Below are positions 1-10,763 of a stretch of DNA of 64,000 nucleotides, one piece after another. Positions within the stretch are counted from its first letter, which is position 1, and every line of letters begins with the position of its first letter. Source of the stretch: Torulaspora globosa (taxonomy: Eukaryota; Ascomycota; Saccharomycetes; Saccharomycetales; Saccharomycetaceae). The DNA lies in assembly GCF_014133895.1 (NCBI RefSeq), contig NC_050732.1:744001-808000 (forward strand), read 5' to 3'. Under the pieces are notes generated by a model. The model was not told the DNA's origin and made no database searches. It saw only the letters and a program-made list of their open reading frames with translations. Made by a program: the position numbers and the translations under genes.

Positions 1-3000
1 CTGGTGTATGAGTGAGAGCAGCTCGCCGAACGGGGAAAGGCGAAAGATCGGTAAGATTACGCTGGTGCGAACGTTTGTGTTGTTGAGGCACTGGATATTG
101 AATTATTATGTTCAAAATTTCCTTCCTGATGTGAATCTGCGGCTTCGTGTAATCAAATTCTTGAACGAACCGTGCGAGTCATATCCTAGCATTGTTAAGA
201 GCATAATTGTTAATCTCAAGAAAGCGTGGGTCCGTTGCTCAAGGCGAGTATGGACAAATCTGGCCCTTGATGAACCTGCTTCCGTGGGACAGGACGACAG
301 GTGGGCATTATATGAGATAAAGGATTATACACAGTTGGAAGAACTGCGAAAGAGGGGCAGTCGGCTGAGCACTTACGCCAAAAATGGAAGCTCGAGCCCG
401 AACTTCCGCAATCAGAGCGTGCTTTCGCTTTTCAAGGAATCGGATGTCTTTAAGATTCCAGACTCTGTCGGAGCAACTTCACGAACAGCTTCCATGGTAC
501 TTTTTCCGTGCGACAACTCTAACGTCAAGACAGGGTTTTGCTTGGAGGGTGAGGATAAATTCGGCAATGAGCAGAATAACGCCAAAGCTACTCACTCTGA
601 GCATAAACGTATGGTAAGCAATCTTTCGAAGATGACCAATGTGTCGGGGATGCTCAGAGACGTTAAGGAATCTGTATCACCTAACCTGGACCAGCTAATA
701 CCGCCAACTCCCGCAAAGAAGGTCGAACTTATCCTCAAATTGCCTGAAGATATAGGCTCCGACAGCGAGGGAAAGGAGATCAAAAGGAATGGCGGCAAAG
801 TCCCAGCGGTAGAAAACTCTTCTATTGAGAAACATCGTGGACCAATGGCATTGCTATCAAAATGGAAAAATAATCACTCAAGAACAGCGAAGTTGCGAGC
901 TGGTGCGGCATCCTCAGTTTCCAACAGTTTTGCGAAACCGGAAATGGATAATTTTGTGAAGTATGTCATCTCCATCACCTCTTTGGAAACGAAGGCCCAA
1001 GAGCTTGAGGATCCCCAAAGTCTTGTCAGCTCTAAATTCGACATCTTGAGTGCTAGAACGATAGAGGAAGTTGAATTCCTGGTTTCGCTGGAAAATGATC
1101 TCATTTCCCAGGTGCGCGGTTCAGTTGAGCCGCATGCCGATGCACCAGCTAATGATTTGGTCAAGATTGATGACGAAGAGTCCGTGGAAACTCAGGGTTT
1201 TAGTGCCGTGGATAACTTGAACTTGTATCAAACCGTTAGCTCCATTGCAAACTCTGTCGTTTCGTTGTCGAACAACCTAAATCGACCTTCCAAAGTGCCT
1301 AACGGAGCTGTTTCTCCGTCTTCTGCTGCGTTAGAAAGACGAAAGGTTCAGAGTTCAATGGCAGCCATTTTACGCTCAAACTCTAAATTCAGTTTTGTGA
1401 GTAGAAATAATAGCATGAAAGAATCATCAAACGAGCCAACGGATGGACCGCAGAGATTAGTGTTTCATGATTCCGAATCGGTAGACCGAGGAAAGGGTGA
1501 TAATGAGACCTCTTCTGAGGCGGCCCCTCAGCTGACTATGTTGAAAAAGAGGTACTCACAGTCACCGACTCGGACCTCACCGCTGCGCAATAACTTGCCT
1601 AGTTTAGCAGAGGATCACTTGACTAGTAGTATGCATGGCGGCATGACTAGAGGTTCAAGCTATTCTTCCATAACATATGATTCAGATTTGTCTATGTCGT
1701 CTCGGGCTTCTCCAGGTGACAGACACATTGAGAATGACAATCAAAGTATAAATGCACTAAAACGGAAGGGAGCTCGAAATAACTTACGTGAGTTTACATT
1801 TGAAAGCCAAAAAAGGAAGTCGATGCAAGATATAGAATCTGCTTCGTCTTTCGTAACCACGAGAGAGTCTATCGATGGAGCAACTCCTCTCAGTCAAAAA
1901 CCGCCGGACAAGGTAGCACGGCCTGCAAGCGGGCGTATAAGCATAATGAGGAAACCCACTATAGCCAAAAGTCCACTTCGAAGCATTCAACAATCCCAGA
2001 AGGAAGATCTAGATTTCTTGCTGAGAGATAAGGAGCTGATGCAGAATGAATTGGAGGTTGCTCTATTGCAGAAGAAGACGGCATCAATCACCGCCAGCGT
2101 TGACACCGGCGTGCTGTTTGTTTCTCAAAATAACAGTCCAAAAAAGCTACCACAACAGGAAGCGCTGTGTATCAGGCTGTCTACTACACCTAGCATACAA
2201 TCAATAACTGACAAGAGCCCTGTGTTAGTGAGAACTACGATGGATAACACAGAAGGCTCGAGCGAAACGCAGGATCCTAATGAGGGTCTCAAGAATGAGC
2301 TCCACAGGCTTAATCTACAGACGTCAGCAGATTCGTCTTTGGGTTATCCCGAGTTTGAGGAATCTGTTTCACTTTCTGATGCCGCAAAATCTTCAGGACT
2401 GAAGAACAAATATTTATTCTCACCCGACAACGATAGTGTAGACATTGCTTCTCCTGCTAAAAACGTAGAAGAGCTAAAGGATAAATTTTTAAACAAAGAT
2501 GAAAAGGAAGATACTTCAGAGTCGCCATCGCAAACGGACGCAACCAGTACAAACGGTTTAGCTGATGATGCCGAAAAACTTATAGCCGAGTTTAAAAACA
2601 AGGCGATGCAGGAAGAGAATATTCTTAACATTGTGAGTCTGCCTGACGATTCAGTTCATGATGACCCGGTCAACGTTGCTCTAATGAAGCTTGAGGGCAC
2701 CTATAAGAAGGGTTCGGATGACAAATCGGGTAGCGAGCAGGAAAGTAGGTCATCTTCTGTTTTGGCCGAAGAGGTGGATATGCTAGGCATCGCTGATCTA
2801 TCTGTCCCACAAATCGATCCGAGTGATAGGCGCAGATCATTGCTTATTGAGAAAAGAAGGCAAACTATCATGAACATTCCATTCACTCCTGATACTGAGA
2901 AAGATGCAGAAAGAGTTAACGAGAAATCATTACGCATGGATGCGAAACAACTCCTACAGGGGTACCAGCTAAAGGATCCCAGTCTGCTGATAGCCAACAA

Positions 3001-3760
3001 CGATCTACATGTCTCGTTCATTTTGATGTACGATTCGCTGTCAATAGCGCAACAAATGACACTTATCGAGAGAGAGCTCCTAAGCGAGATTGATTGGAAT
3101 GAGCTGTTGAATCTGAAACTAGCAGGCTCTGCGCCGCGGGCTACGAGCTGGCTGCAGCTTCTTGTTCAGAACGAGTCGCTCTCCGGCATAAATCTAGCAA
3201 TCGCAAGGTTCAATTTGATGGTTGATTGGATAGTGTCCGAAATTGTGCTAACTGCAGATGTTAAACTCAAGAGAAATACGATACAGAGATTCATACATGT
3301 TGCGGAACATTGCCGGCTTTTCCAAAACTATAACACAATGATGGAGATCGTCCTAGCGCTCGGTTCTACTACCGTTCAAAAGTTTTCCGAAGCCTGGAGG
3401 TTAATCGAGCCTGGCGATTTGATAACTTGGGAAGAGTTGAAAGTAATACCATCCCTGGATAGAAATTACTCCACCATCAGAAAACTGCTGAATGATGTTG
3501 ATCCGTTAAAAGGTTGCGTCCCCTTCATAGTCCTCTACCTTTCTGATATTTCCCTTAACTCAGAGAAGAAGAGCTGGTTTGTGGAGAACCAAGTAGTTAA
3601 CTACAATAAGTTCGACACCAACGTACAGATGGTCAAAAACTTCATTCAGAGGGTGCAGTGGTCCAGATACTACGATTTTCCCGTGAACCACGAGCTATTA
3701 AGCAAATGCGTCTATTTGACAGCCCTTACCCAAGAGGAGATCACTCAATTGACCCGCTAA
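1..3760 (+). CDS. LTE1: Lte1, RasGEF-like mitotic exit regulator (5' end cut by window)
   Basis: Large CDC25/RasGEF-type protein that promotes mitotic exit upstream of Tem1 at the bud cortex. The first ATG (position 8) is not the true start: the frame is already open at position 2 and its codons read W-C, which fits the RWC stretch just ahead of the conserved RRxIGxxxLVRTFVLLRH segment in S. cerevisiae Lte1. Roughly the first 85-90 residues lie outside the window. About 1250 residues are visible: the end of the N-terminal RasGEF-N segment, a long Ser-rich low-complexity middle with short conserved islands such as PPTPAKKVE and RPASGRIS, and the C-terminal CDC25-homology domain (last 280 residues or so, with FILMYDSLS, QRFIHVAEHCR and DRNYSTIRKLL). 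It ends at TAA 3758-3760, 250 bp before MAK16 on the same strand, as in the YAL024-YAL025 pair. Identity is firm. Confidence 0.95.
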   Translation, partial: WCMSESSSPNGERRKIGKITLVRTFVLLRHWILNYYVQNFLPDVNLRLRVIKFLNEPCESYPSIVKSIIVNLKKAWVRCSRRVWTNLALDEPASVGQDDRWALYEIKDYTQLEELRKRGSRLSTYAKNGSSSPNFRNQSVLSLFKESDVFKIPDSVGATSRTASMVLFPCDNSNVKTGFCLEGEDKFGNEQNNAKATHSEHKRMVSNLSKMTNVSGMLRDVKESVSPNLDQLIPPTPAKKVELILKLPEDIGSDSEGKEIKRNGGKVPAVENSSIEKHRGPMALLSKWKNNHSRTAKLRAGAASSVSNSFAKPEMDNFVKYVISITSLETKAQELEDPQSLVSSKFDILSARTIEEVEFLVSLENDLISQVRGSVEPHADAPANDLVKIDDEESVETQGFSAVDNLNLYQTVSSIANSVVSLSNNLNRPSKVPNGAVSPSSAALERRKVQSSMAAILRSNSKFSFVSRNNSMKESSNEPTDGPQRLVFHDSESVDRGKGDNETSSEAAPQLTMLKKRYSQSPTRTSPLRNNLPSLAEDHLTSSMHGGMTRGSSYSSITYDSDLSMSSRASPGDRHIENDNQSINALKRKGARNNLREFTFESQKRKSMQDIESASSFVTTRESIDGATPLSQKPPDKVARPASGRISIMRKPTIAKSPLRSIQQSQKEDLDFLLRDKELMQNELEVALLQKKTASITASVDTGVLFVSQNNSPKKLPQQEALCIRLSTTPSIQSITDKSPVLVRTTMDNTEGSSETQDPNEGLKNELHRLNLQTSADSSLGYPEFEESVSLSDAAKSSGLKNKYLFSPDNDSVDIASPAKNVEELKDKFLNKDEKEDTSESPSQTDATSTNGLADDAEKLIAEFKNKAMQEENILNIVSLPDDSVHDDPVNVALMKLEGTYKKGSDDKSGSEQESRSSSVLAEEVDMLGIADLSVPQIDPSDRRRSLLIEKRRQTIMNIPFTPDTEKDAERVNEKSLRMDAKQLLQGYQLKDPSLLIANNDLHVSFILMYDSLSIAQQMTLIERELLSEIDWNELLNLKLAGSAPRATSWLQLLVQNESLSGINLAIARFNLMVDWIVSEIVLTADVKLKRNTIQRFIHVAEHCRLFQNYNTMMEIVLALGSTTVQKFSEAWRLIEPGDLITWEELKVIPSLDRNYSTIRKLLNDVDPLKGCVPFIVLYLSDISLNSEKKSWFVENQVVNYNKFDTNVQMVKNFIQRVQWSRYYDFPVNHELLSKCVYLTALTQEEITQLTR

Positions 3761-3840
3761 TGGGAGTTATCGTCACCATAAAGCTAGATCATATGTCGAT
3801 ACAACGTAGTAGTAATAACGAGAAGCCGGGTAATGAGGTT

Positions 3841-3894
3841 TGAAAAATTTTCTAAACTCATCGCTCAAGAATCAATGAGATGCGATGAGATGAG
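3841..3894 (+). promoter_or_regulatory. RRPE and PAC motifs upstream of MAK16
   Basis: An exact RRPE core (TGAAAAATTTT, 3841-3851) is followed 30 bp later by a PAC element (GCGATGAGATGAG, 3882-3894), about 120-170 bp before the MAK16 ATG. In yeasts this pair marks ribosome-biogenesis genes, with Stb3 binding RRPE and Dot6/Tod6 binding PAC. The match to the motifs is direct; use by these factors in this species is inferred. Confidence 0.8.
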
Positions 3895-4010
3895 GTGAGA
3901 TGAGTTGGTTCTATAATAGACTCTTCGCCATTTCTACCACTTGCTGACGCCATCTGGCATTCCAAAATTGAATAAGCGGGTGTCTTTTGCTTGGAGCTAA
4001 TTGAATCATA

Positions 4011-4931
4011 ATGTCAGACGATATAATCTGGCATCTTATAAACAATCAATTTTGCTCCTACAAGCTTACGACCGACAAAGGTCAGGCCTTTTGTCGTAAT
4101 GAATACAACGTGACGGGACTCTGTAATAGACAGTCATGCCCTCTGGCGAACTCCAAGTATGCGACTGTCAAGAGTGTGAATGGCCGGTTGTACTTATACA
4201 TGAAAACAGCAGAAAGGGCTCATACACCAGCAAAACTGTGGGAAAGAATCAAGCTCTCCAAGAATTACTCCAAAGCCATTCAGCAGATCGACAACCACCT
4301 TCTTTATTGGAATAAATTCCTGGTACACAAATGTAAGCAGAGATTGACCAGACTTACGCAGGTTGCAATCACAGAAAGACGTATGGCTCTAAGAGAGGAA
4401 GAAAGGCATTATGTTGGTATTGCTCCTAAGGTCAAAAGGAGGGAGGAAAACCGTGAAAGAAAAGCGTTGGCGGCTGCTAAGATTGAAAAGGCTATCGAGA
4501 AAGAATTGCTGGATAGGCTCAAGAGCGGCGCTTACGGCGATAGGCCGCTAAACGTCGACGAGAAGATCTGGAAGAAAGTGATGGGCCACATGGAGGACGA
4601 AGATGAGCTACACGAGGACGAGGACGAGTTGGAACTTGAAGAGGAAGAGGAAAGTGATGAAGGCGAGGTTGAATACGTGGAAGACGAAGGCGACGACGAG
4701 ATGGTCGACTTGGAGGACCTAGAGAACTGGTTGCAGGGATCAGACTCAGATGAGCCCTCATCTGAGGAGGATAGCGATGAAGAAAGCGACGAGGATTCAG
4801 ACGAAAGTGACGCTGAGGAGAAACCATCGAAGAAGAAGAAGAAGGTGGCGCCGGCAAGAAAACGCCCCAAGGTGGAAATTGAATACGAACAAGAAACTGT
4901 CTTGCCAACCGTCCAGGAGACTACTCGTTAG
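4011..4931 (+). CDS. MAK16: Mak16, 66S pre-ribosome assembly factor
   Basis: Nucleolar protein needed for maturation of 25S rRNA and assembly of the 60S subunit; it also supports M1 killer RNA maintenance in S. cerevisiae. The 306-residue protein matches the usual length. The first 200 residues are highly conserved, with the Cys-rich [19 protein letters not shown] stretch near residues 29-47 and the [19 protein letters not shown] block near 65-83. The C-terminal third is a very acidic Glu/Asp/Ser tract followed by a basic tail ([20 protein letters not shown]), as in other Mak16 proteins. The start is the first in-frame ATG and aligns with the known N terminus (MSD-I-W). RRPE and PAC motifs upstream fit its role. 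The acidic tract creates open frames on the opposite strand at 4519-4908; these are composition artefacts. Confidence 0.97.
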   Translation: MSDDIIWHLINNQFCSYKLTTDKGQAFCRNEYNVTGLCNRQSCPLANSKYATVKSVNGRLYLYMKTAERAHTPAKLWERIKLSKNYSKAIQQIDNHLLYWNKFLVHKCKQRLTRLTQVAITERRMALREEERHYVGIAPKVKRREENRERKALAAAKIEKAIEKELLDRLKSGAYGDRPLNVDEKIWKKVMGHMEDEDELHEDEDELELEEEEESDEGEVEYVEDEGDDEMVDLEDLENWLQGSDSDEPSSEEDSDEESDEDSDESDAEEKPSKKKKKVAPARKRPKVEIEYEQETVLPTVQETTR

Positions 4932-5317
4932 AACTTGAGACTATCTTGCAGGTAATAACTTTTTCTTCTCTCATTCTAGTCTAGAGCTACGAACTTTCTA
5001 TGTACATTTGAATTTGAAATTAGAGCAACTAAACATAAAATGTTGGTCGGTGGAAAGAACAACCACGATGTGGCCGGCGGAGGAGAAGATATCCCTCTGG
5101 TAGACAAGCGGACCTCCAAATGCACTCAGCCGGCAAGATATTATATGATTCTAGTGAGAGTTCGTGAGTCACGTGACCTTCACATAATCACTATACATTG
5201 ATGTCCACAAGTTCAGAAGAAGGCTTATCATATTGGATTCGTATAAATAGGGACTAGCCGGCGTCTGATAGTGTCAGGGGGCATCACTCGACATATATCT
5301 CAAGTTAACAGCTGTCG
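4932..5317 (+). promoter_or_regulatory. MAK16-DRS2 spacer with CACGTG palindrome and TATA box
   Basis: 386 bp between tandem genes. It contains the 10-bp palindrome GTCACGTGAC at 5168-5177, a Cbf1/bHLH-type E-box about 140 bp before the DRS2 ATG, and a TATAAATAG box at 5242-5250, about 70 bp before the ATG. I see no small gene or RNA gene in it. Confidence 0.6.
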
Positions 5318-8300
5318 ATGCCTTTGTCTCGTTCTGAAAGTCAACCGGGAGAAGACACGCTGTTCGATGTTGATTTCCTAGATTTACCGCCAACTGGAGC
5401 GTCTGAACAGCGTTATAGAAGTCAGCAGAGCTCCTTAGGTGACTCTAACCACAACTATGTTTTACCTGAGGAAACAATTGATCTTAGCAGGAATGTAAGC
5501 ATTGAAAATGACCTTGATGAGGAGTACGGCTCTTTTCCGCACGAAACTTCCACAAAATGGGCTCATGATCGGTTGAACTCTGGCGACGATGCCGCCAATG
5601 CTGCCAACATACGGCCGAAAGGTACGGGGACGATTTCCAAAATGTTGGAAGCAGTGAGAAACACTCTCAGTCCGTCTAATGGCAGCAGCGGATATCACAG
5701 TTTTGAAATGAGAGACTTCAATACTCCAAGAGAGGCTGATAACTACGAGGCTTCAAGAAATCAATTCAACATAAGGGTGCTATTTAATCGTTACGTGCTA
5801 AGAAGACCGACCGTGTCCGCTGACACCAATGCTCATAGGGTGATTCATATGAACGATAGAGCTGCAAATTCCTCCTTAGGTTATGGCGACAATCACGTAT
5901 CTACTACCAAGTACAATGCGGCAACTTTTTTGCCTAAATTTTTGTTTCAAGAGTTCTCGAAATATGCCAACCTGTTCTTCCTCTTTACGTCATGCATACA
6001 ACAAGTGCCTCATGTTTCGCCTACAAATAGATACACAACGATTGGTACACTCATAATTGTGCTTATTGTCTCAGCAATAAAAGAGTGCGTTGAGGACATC
6101 AAGAGAATTAACTCAGATAACGAACTCAACAATGCTAAAACCGAAATTTATTCAGAATTGGATGGTGGTTTTACGCGAAAGCGGTGGATCGATATCCGAG
6201 TTGGAGACATTGTAAAGGTTAAATCTGAAGAAGCAATTCCTGCGGATATAATCTTGCTATCGTCATCGGAACCTGAGGGCCTTTGTTACATTGAAACGGC
6301 CAATTTGGATGGCGAAACAAATTTAAAGATCAAGCAGGCTAATCAGGAAACGTCGCGCTTCATAGATGCAAGAACCTTGCGAAATATACAGGGAAAGATA
6401 CTTTCGGAAACACCGAACTCCAGCTTGTATACATACGAAGGAACGATGGAATTGAATGGTCACAAGATACCTTTGTCGCCAGAACAAATGATACTAAGGG
6501 GGGCAACATTGAGGAACACTTCATGGATATTTGGTATTGTCGTTTTTACAGGGCATGAGACGAAATTAATGCGCAACGCAACAGCAACTCCTATCAAAAG
6601 AACGGCTGTTGAGAGAATTATAAATCTGCAAATTGCCGTACTATTCGGAGTATTGATCATTCTCTCACTCATTTCCTCCATCGGTAACGTAATAATGAGC
6701 ACTGCTGGCGCTAAGAATTTATGGTATCTTTACTTAGGCGGGACTAACAAGGTTGGTCTTTTCTTCAAGGATATTTTAACGTTTTGGATTTTGTTTTCCA
6801 ACCTTGTTCCGATTTCATTGTTCGTCACTGTGGAGCTGATTAAATACTATCAGGCGTTTATGATCGGCTCAGATCTTGACCTGTATTATGAGGAAACGGA
6901 TACTCCCACTGTTGTAAGGACTTCCTCTTTAGTGGAGGAACTGGGACAAATTGAATATGTTTTTACTGATAAGACAGGTACTTTGACGAGGAACATCATG
7001 GAATTTAAATCTTGCTCGATTGCCGGTCGCTGCTACATTGAGAAGATTCCGGAAGATAAGGCAGCAACCATGGAAGATGGTATTGAAATTGGCTACAGAA
7101 AGTTTGATGATCTGAAACTAAAATTAAACGACCCAACCGATGACGAATCTGCAATTCTTGAGAATTTTTTGACTTTGCTCGCCACTTGTCATACCGTCAT
7201 TCCTGAGTTTCAAAGCAACGGTGAGATCAAATATCAGGCTGCTTCACCTGATGAAGGGGCTTTAGTGCAAGGGGGAGCTGATCTCGGATATAAGTTCATC
7301 ATTCGTAAACCAAGTTCAGTGACAATACTTCTGGAAGAAAGTGGTGAAGAGCAAGTTTATGAACTTCTCAACATTTGTGAGTTCAACTCAACGAGAAAAA
7401 GAATGAGTGCAATATTCAGATGCCCTGATGGTTCTATTAAGCTGTTCTGTAAGGGCGCCGACACAGTTATAATGGAGAGGCTAGAAAAAGAATACAATCC
7501 ATACGTCGATGCGACGGTAAAACACTTGGAAGAATATGCATCTGATGGTCTCAGAACTTTGTGCCTAGCAATGAGAGATGTCGGGGAAGATGAATACAGA
7601 AAATGGAATGAGATCTATGCTGCAGCCGCCACGACTTTGGATAATCGGGCAGAGAAGCTTGACGAAGCTGCTGAAATGATAGAGAAAGATTTATTCTTAC
7701 TCGGTGCGACAGCCATCGAAGATAAGCTACAAGAAGGTGTACCGGAAACTGTTCGAACCTTGCAGGAAGCGGGTATTAAGATATGGGTTCTGACTGGTGA
7801 TAGACAAGAAACAGCCATAAATATTGGAATGAGTTGCCGCCTGCTAAGCGAAGAAATGAACTTACTTATTATCAATGAGGAGAGTAAAGAAGAAACTCGG
7901 GCCAATATGCTGGAAAAACTGCGGGCATTTGAAGAGCACCAGATTTCACAGCAGGATTTGAACACGCTTGCACTTGTGATCGATGGTAAATCTCTGGGTT
8001 ATGCACTTGAGCCTGACCTGCAAGATTATCTATTAAGCATCGGAAAACTTTGTAAAGCAGTTATCTGCTGCCGTGTATCTCCGCTACAGAAAGCTCTTGT
8101 GGTGAAAATGGTGAAAAAGAAGTCCTCTTCTTTGCTGTTAGCTATTGGAGACGGTGCTAACGACGTAAGTATGATTCAGGCTGCTCATGTTGGGGTAGGC
8201 ATCAGCGGCATGGAAGGAATGCAGGCTGCACGTTCAGCTGATGTTGCTATTGGGCAATTCAGGTTCTTGAGGAAGCTGCTATTAGTGCATGGCTCTTGGT

Positions 8301-9328
8301 CTTACCAAAGAATATCGGTCGCAATATTGTACTCATTTTACAAGAACATTGCTCTTTACATGACTCAGTTCTGGTACGTATTTGCCAATGCTTTTTCTGG
8401 TCAGTCCATCATGGAATCATGGACTTTAACGTTTTATAATGTTTTTTTCACGGTTCTGCCGCCATTTGTGATGGGAGTATTTGATCAGTTTGTCAGCAGC
8501 AGGTTACTCGAACGCTATCCACAACTTTACAAATTAGGTCAGAAAGGTCAATTCTTTTCGGTTACAATTTTTTGGGGCTGGATTATTAATGGCTTTTATC
8601 ACTCAGCTGTTACCTTCATCGGATCCACTTTGATATACCGTTATGGTTTTGCACTCAATAGACATGGAGAGACAGCTGATCATTGGTCATGGGGAGTTGC
8701 GGTTTATACCACCAGCATCTTGATTGTTTTGAGCAAGGCTGCTTTGGTTACAAACCAGTGGACAAAGTTTACTCTTTTTGCCATTCCAGGTTCATTCATT
8801 TTTTGGATCATATTTTTCCCAATCTATGCTTCTATCTTTCCTTACGCCAATATATCGAGAGAATATTTTGGCGTTGTGTCACATACCTACGGGTCTGCTA
8901 CTTTCTGGCTAATGCTTCTTGTATTGCCAATTTTCGCATTGATGAGAGACTTTGTATGGAAGTACTACAAAAGGATGTACGTTCCTGAGCCGTACCATGT
9001 TGCTCAAGAAATGCAGAAGTTCAATATTAGCGATTATAGACCTCACGCCCAGCAGTTCCAAAAAGCTATCCGTAAGGTTAGACAGGTTCAAAGAATGAAG
9101 AAACAGCGTGGATTCGCATTCTCTCAAAGCGAGGAAGGAGGCCAGGAGAAAATCATCAGAATGTATGATACGACGCAGAAAAGAGGTGTGTATGGCGAGC
9201 TACAAGACGCTTCAGCAGATCCATTCAGCGATGAAAACTACGTCAATATTCCCTCTGATCCTTTCGCGGAGGACATTCGTGAGACCCCAGCAGAAGTCTC
9301 CGAAGAAAGCGAATCATTCATTTTGTAA
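5318..9328 (+). CDS. DRS2: Drs2, P4-ATPase phospholipid flippase
   Basis: Trans-Golgi aminophospholipid flippase that works with a Cdc50 subunit and moves phosphatidylserine to the cytosolic leaflet during vesicle formation. At 1336 residues it is close to the S. cerevisiae length (1355). Visible motifs, in order: the PADIILL segment, the P4-type DGET loop at about 331-334, the phosphorylation site DKTGT with its aspartate at about 551, the nucleotide-binding region with KGADTVIMERL, the hinge GDGANDV at about 945, and a block of hydrophobic membrane segments from roughly 1000 to 1230. The cytosolic tail keeps RMKKQRGFAFSQ, the basic segment known to bind PI4P and the Arf-GEF. The start is an ATG giving the acidic, Ser-rich N-terminal tail typical of Drs2. 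It lies between MAK16 and PRO2; in S. cerevisiae its other neighbour is SAW1 (YAL027W), which here comes after PRO2. Confidence 0.97.
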   Translation: MPLSRSESQPGEDTLFDVDFLDLPPTGASEQRYRSQQSSLGDSNHNYVLPEETIDLSRNVSIENDLDEEYGSFPHETSTKWAHDRLNSGDDAANAANIRPKGTGTISKMLEAVRNTLSPSNGSSGYHSFEMRDFNTPREADNYEASRNQFNIRVLFNRYVLRRPTVSADTNAHRVIHMNDRAANSSLGYGDNHVSTTKYNAATFLPKFLFQEFSKYANLFFLFTSCIQQVPHVSPTNRYTTIGTLIIVLIVSAIKECVEDIKRINSDNELNNAKTEIYSELDGGFTRKRWIDIRVGDIVKVKSEEAIPADIILLSSSEPEGLCYIETANLDGETNLKIKQANQETSRFIDARTLRNIQGKILSETPNSSLYTYEGTMELNGHKIPLSPEQMILRGATLRNTSWIFGIVVFTGHETKLMRNATATPIKRTAVERIINLQIAVLFGVLIILSLISSIGNVIMSTAGAKNLWYLYLGGTNKVGLFFKDILTFWILFSNLVPISLFVTVELIKYYQAFMIGSDLDLYYEETDTPTVVRTSSLVEELGQIEYVFTDKTGTLTRNIMEFKSCSIAGRCYIEKIPEDKAATMEDGIEIGYRKFDDLKLKLNDPTDDESAILENFLTLLATCHTVIPEFQSNGEIKYQAASPDEGALVQGGADLGYKFIIRKPSSVTILLEESGEEQVYELLNICEFNSTRKRMSAIFRCPDGSIKLFCKGADTVIMERLEKEYNPYVDATVKHLEEYASDGLRTLCLAMRDVGEDEYRKWNEIYAAAATTLDNRAEKLDEAAEMIEKDLFLLGATAIEDKLQEGVPETVRTLQEAGIKIWVLTGDRQETAINIGMSCRLLSEEMNLLIINEESKEETRANMLEKLRAFEEHQISQQDLNTLALVIDGKSLGYALEPDLQDYLLSIGKLCKAVICCRVSPLQKALVVKMVKKKSSSLLLAIGDGANDVSMIQAAHVGVGISGMEGMQAARSADVAIGQFRFLRKLLLVHGSWSYQRISVAILYSFYKNIALYMTQFWYVFANAFSGQSIMESWTLTFYNVFFTVLPPFVMGVFDQFVSSRLLERYPQLYKLGQKGQFFSVTIFWGWIINGFYHSAVTFIGSTLIYRYGFALNRHGETADHWSWGVAVYTTSILIVLSKAALVTNQWTKFTLFAIPGSFIFWIIFFPIYASIFPYANISREYFGVVSHTYGSATFWLMLLVLPIFALMRDFVWKYYKRMYVPEPYHVAQEMQKFNISDYRPHAQQFQKAIRKVRQVQRMKKQRGFAFSQSEEGGQEKIIRMYDTTQKRGVYGELQDASADPFSDENYVNIPSDPFAEDIRETPAEVSEESESFIL

Positions 9329-9392
9329 CATTGATACAGTCTTGCATATTATCATTTTTAGGCATCATGACCGCTCATTTAGGGTTCCTAAA

Positions 9393-10763
9393 CTATATAG
9401 TCATCTGGCTGATGTCTAAGTCCTTGTGGACGAATGCTCTCTTACCGCCAGCGCCCAAGTAGTCGCTGGCGACTTGGCCTGTACCTCTAATTTGATATTG
9501 ATAGGTGACTAAGCCATCTAAACCGACTGGACCACGAGCATGGATCTTTGACGTTGAAATTCCGACTTCCGTGCCAAATCCATATCTGAATCCATCGGCA
9601 AACCTTGTAGATGCGTTCCAGTAGACACCTGCAGAATCAATACCCTTTAGAAATAGCTCGGCATGCGCTTCATTTTCAGTGATGATGGCATCTGTGTGTT
9701 TGGAGGAATGGTGATTAATGTGTTCCACAGCTTCCTTTGTCGACTCGACGAATTTGACAGCACAATCCAATGATAGGAACTCGCGATCAAAATCCGTAGA
9801 TTCATCAACATCTACAATCTTGGACCTGACTTCTTCGTCAAAGGCATTTTCCTCTTTCAGCTTCTCAACATACGCCTCTTTCACGTCACTCGCCAAATGA
9901 AGAGTGACATCACCTTTGCGGCTCAAGTGCTCCAAGACCTTCCACCACTTTGCTAGCTTGGGGTTGACCAACAGAGTCTCCATCGCGTTGCAACCAGCAG
10001 GGTAGTTTGTCTTTGCATCCAACGTAATTCTTTTCGCCTTTTCAAGATCAGCATCCGCATCTAAATATATAGAACAGATCCCGTCGGCATGTCCCAACAC
10101 AGGAATCTTCGTGGAAGCCTTGATCTTTCTAACAAGAGCATTCGAGCCCCGTGGCACAACCAGGTCGATGTATTCATCCTGCGTCAACAGGCCAGATACA
10201 TCCTCTCTCGTCTCTATCAGCTGAACCGAGCCCACTGGAACGCCCGTATCTTTCTCGTATTTAGCAATCGTACTGTTTATAACGCGGGCCATCTCTCTGA
10301 AGGTATTCACAGACTCCTTACCACCCTTGAGAATCCCAGCGTTTCCCGATTTGATAGCCAAGGCGGTGATATTAGCAATGACTTCTGGACGAGATTCAAA
10401 AATCACCAGCAGAACACCAACTGGTGCAGTAACCTGATACAACACAAGATCCTCGTCAAGCTGTCTAGCGAGCTTCAATTTACCGACTGGATCCTCAAGT
10501 TCGGCGACATCTTTGATGCCCTGCAACATAGTATCGAATTTATCTCCCTTGAAAAGGTCCAACCTCTTCATCAAGGATTGTGCCAATCCACTTTCGGCAG
10601 CTGCCTGCAAATCAAGCTTGTTGGCTTTCTCAATAGAAGAAGCATTTTCCTTCAATTCGTCATGAATCTTGTATAGCACTTTTGAACGGTTTTCATCGCT
10701 AATTGTCTTCAAGATGTTACCTGCTCGACGGGCATTCTTTGCAATTTGTTCCGAACTTGACAT
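9393..10763 (-). CDS. PRO2: Pro2, gamma-glutamyl phosphate reductase
   Basis: Second step of proline synthesis: NADPH-dependent reduction of gamma-glutamyl phosphate to glutamate semialdehyde in the cytosol. The 456-residue length equals that of S. cerevisiae Pro2 and the two align over the full length. Visible landmarks are the cofactor-binding IFESRPEV segment near 121-128, KGGKES near 146-151, VPRGSNALV near 203-211, and the catalytic cysteine in YPAGCNAMET at about residue 258. The start is ATG (CAT at 10761-10763) and the stop is at 9393-9395. It faces DRS2 tail to tail with only 64 bp between the stops. Interleaving of YOR323C between the YAL026 and YAL027 orthologues is part of the pre-duplication gene order. 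Confidence 0.97.
   Translation of the reverse strand: MSSSEQIAKNARRAGNILKTISDENRSKVLYKIHDELKENASSIEKANKLDLQAAAESGLAQSLMKRLDLFKGDKFDTMLQGIKDVAELEDPVGKLKLARQLDEDLVLYQVTAPVGVLLVIFESRPEVIANITALAIKSGNAGILKGGKESVNTFREMARVINSTIAKYEKDTGVPVGSVQLIETREDVSGLLTQDEYIDLVVPRGSNALVRKIKASTKIPVLGHADGICSIYLDADADLEKAKRITLDAKTNYPAGCNAMETLLVNPKLAKWWKVLEHLSRKGDVTLHLASDVKEAYVEKLKEENAFDEEVRSKIVDVDESTDFDREFLSLDCAVKFVESTKEAVEHINHHSSKHTDAIITENEAHAELFLKGIDSAGVYWNASTRFADGFRYGFGTEVGISTSKIHARGPVGLDGLVTYQYQIRGTGQVASDYLGAGGKRAFVHKDLDISQMTI

Noticed and set aside
4519..4908. Minus-strand frames of 112 and 129 codons opposite the MAK16 acidic tail
   Set aside because: Low-complexity Ser/Pro/Arg translations that result from the GAx codon repeats of the acidic region.
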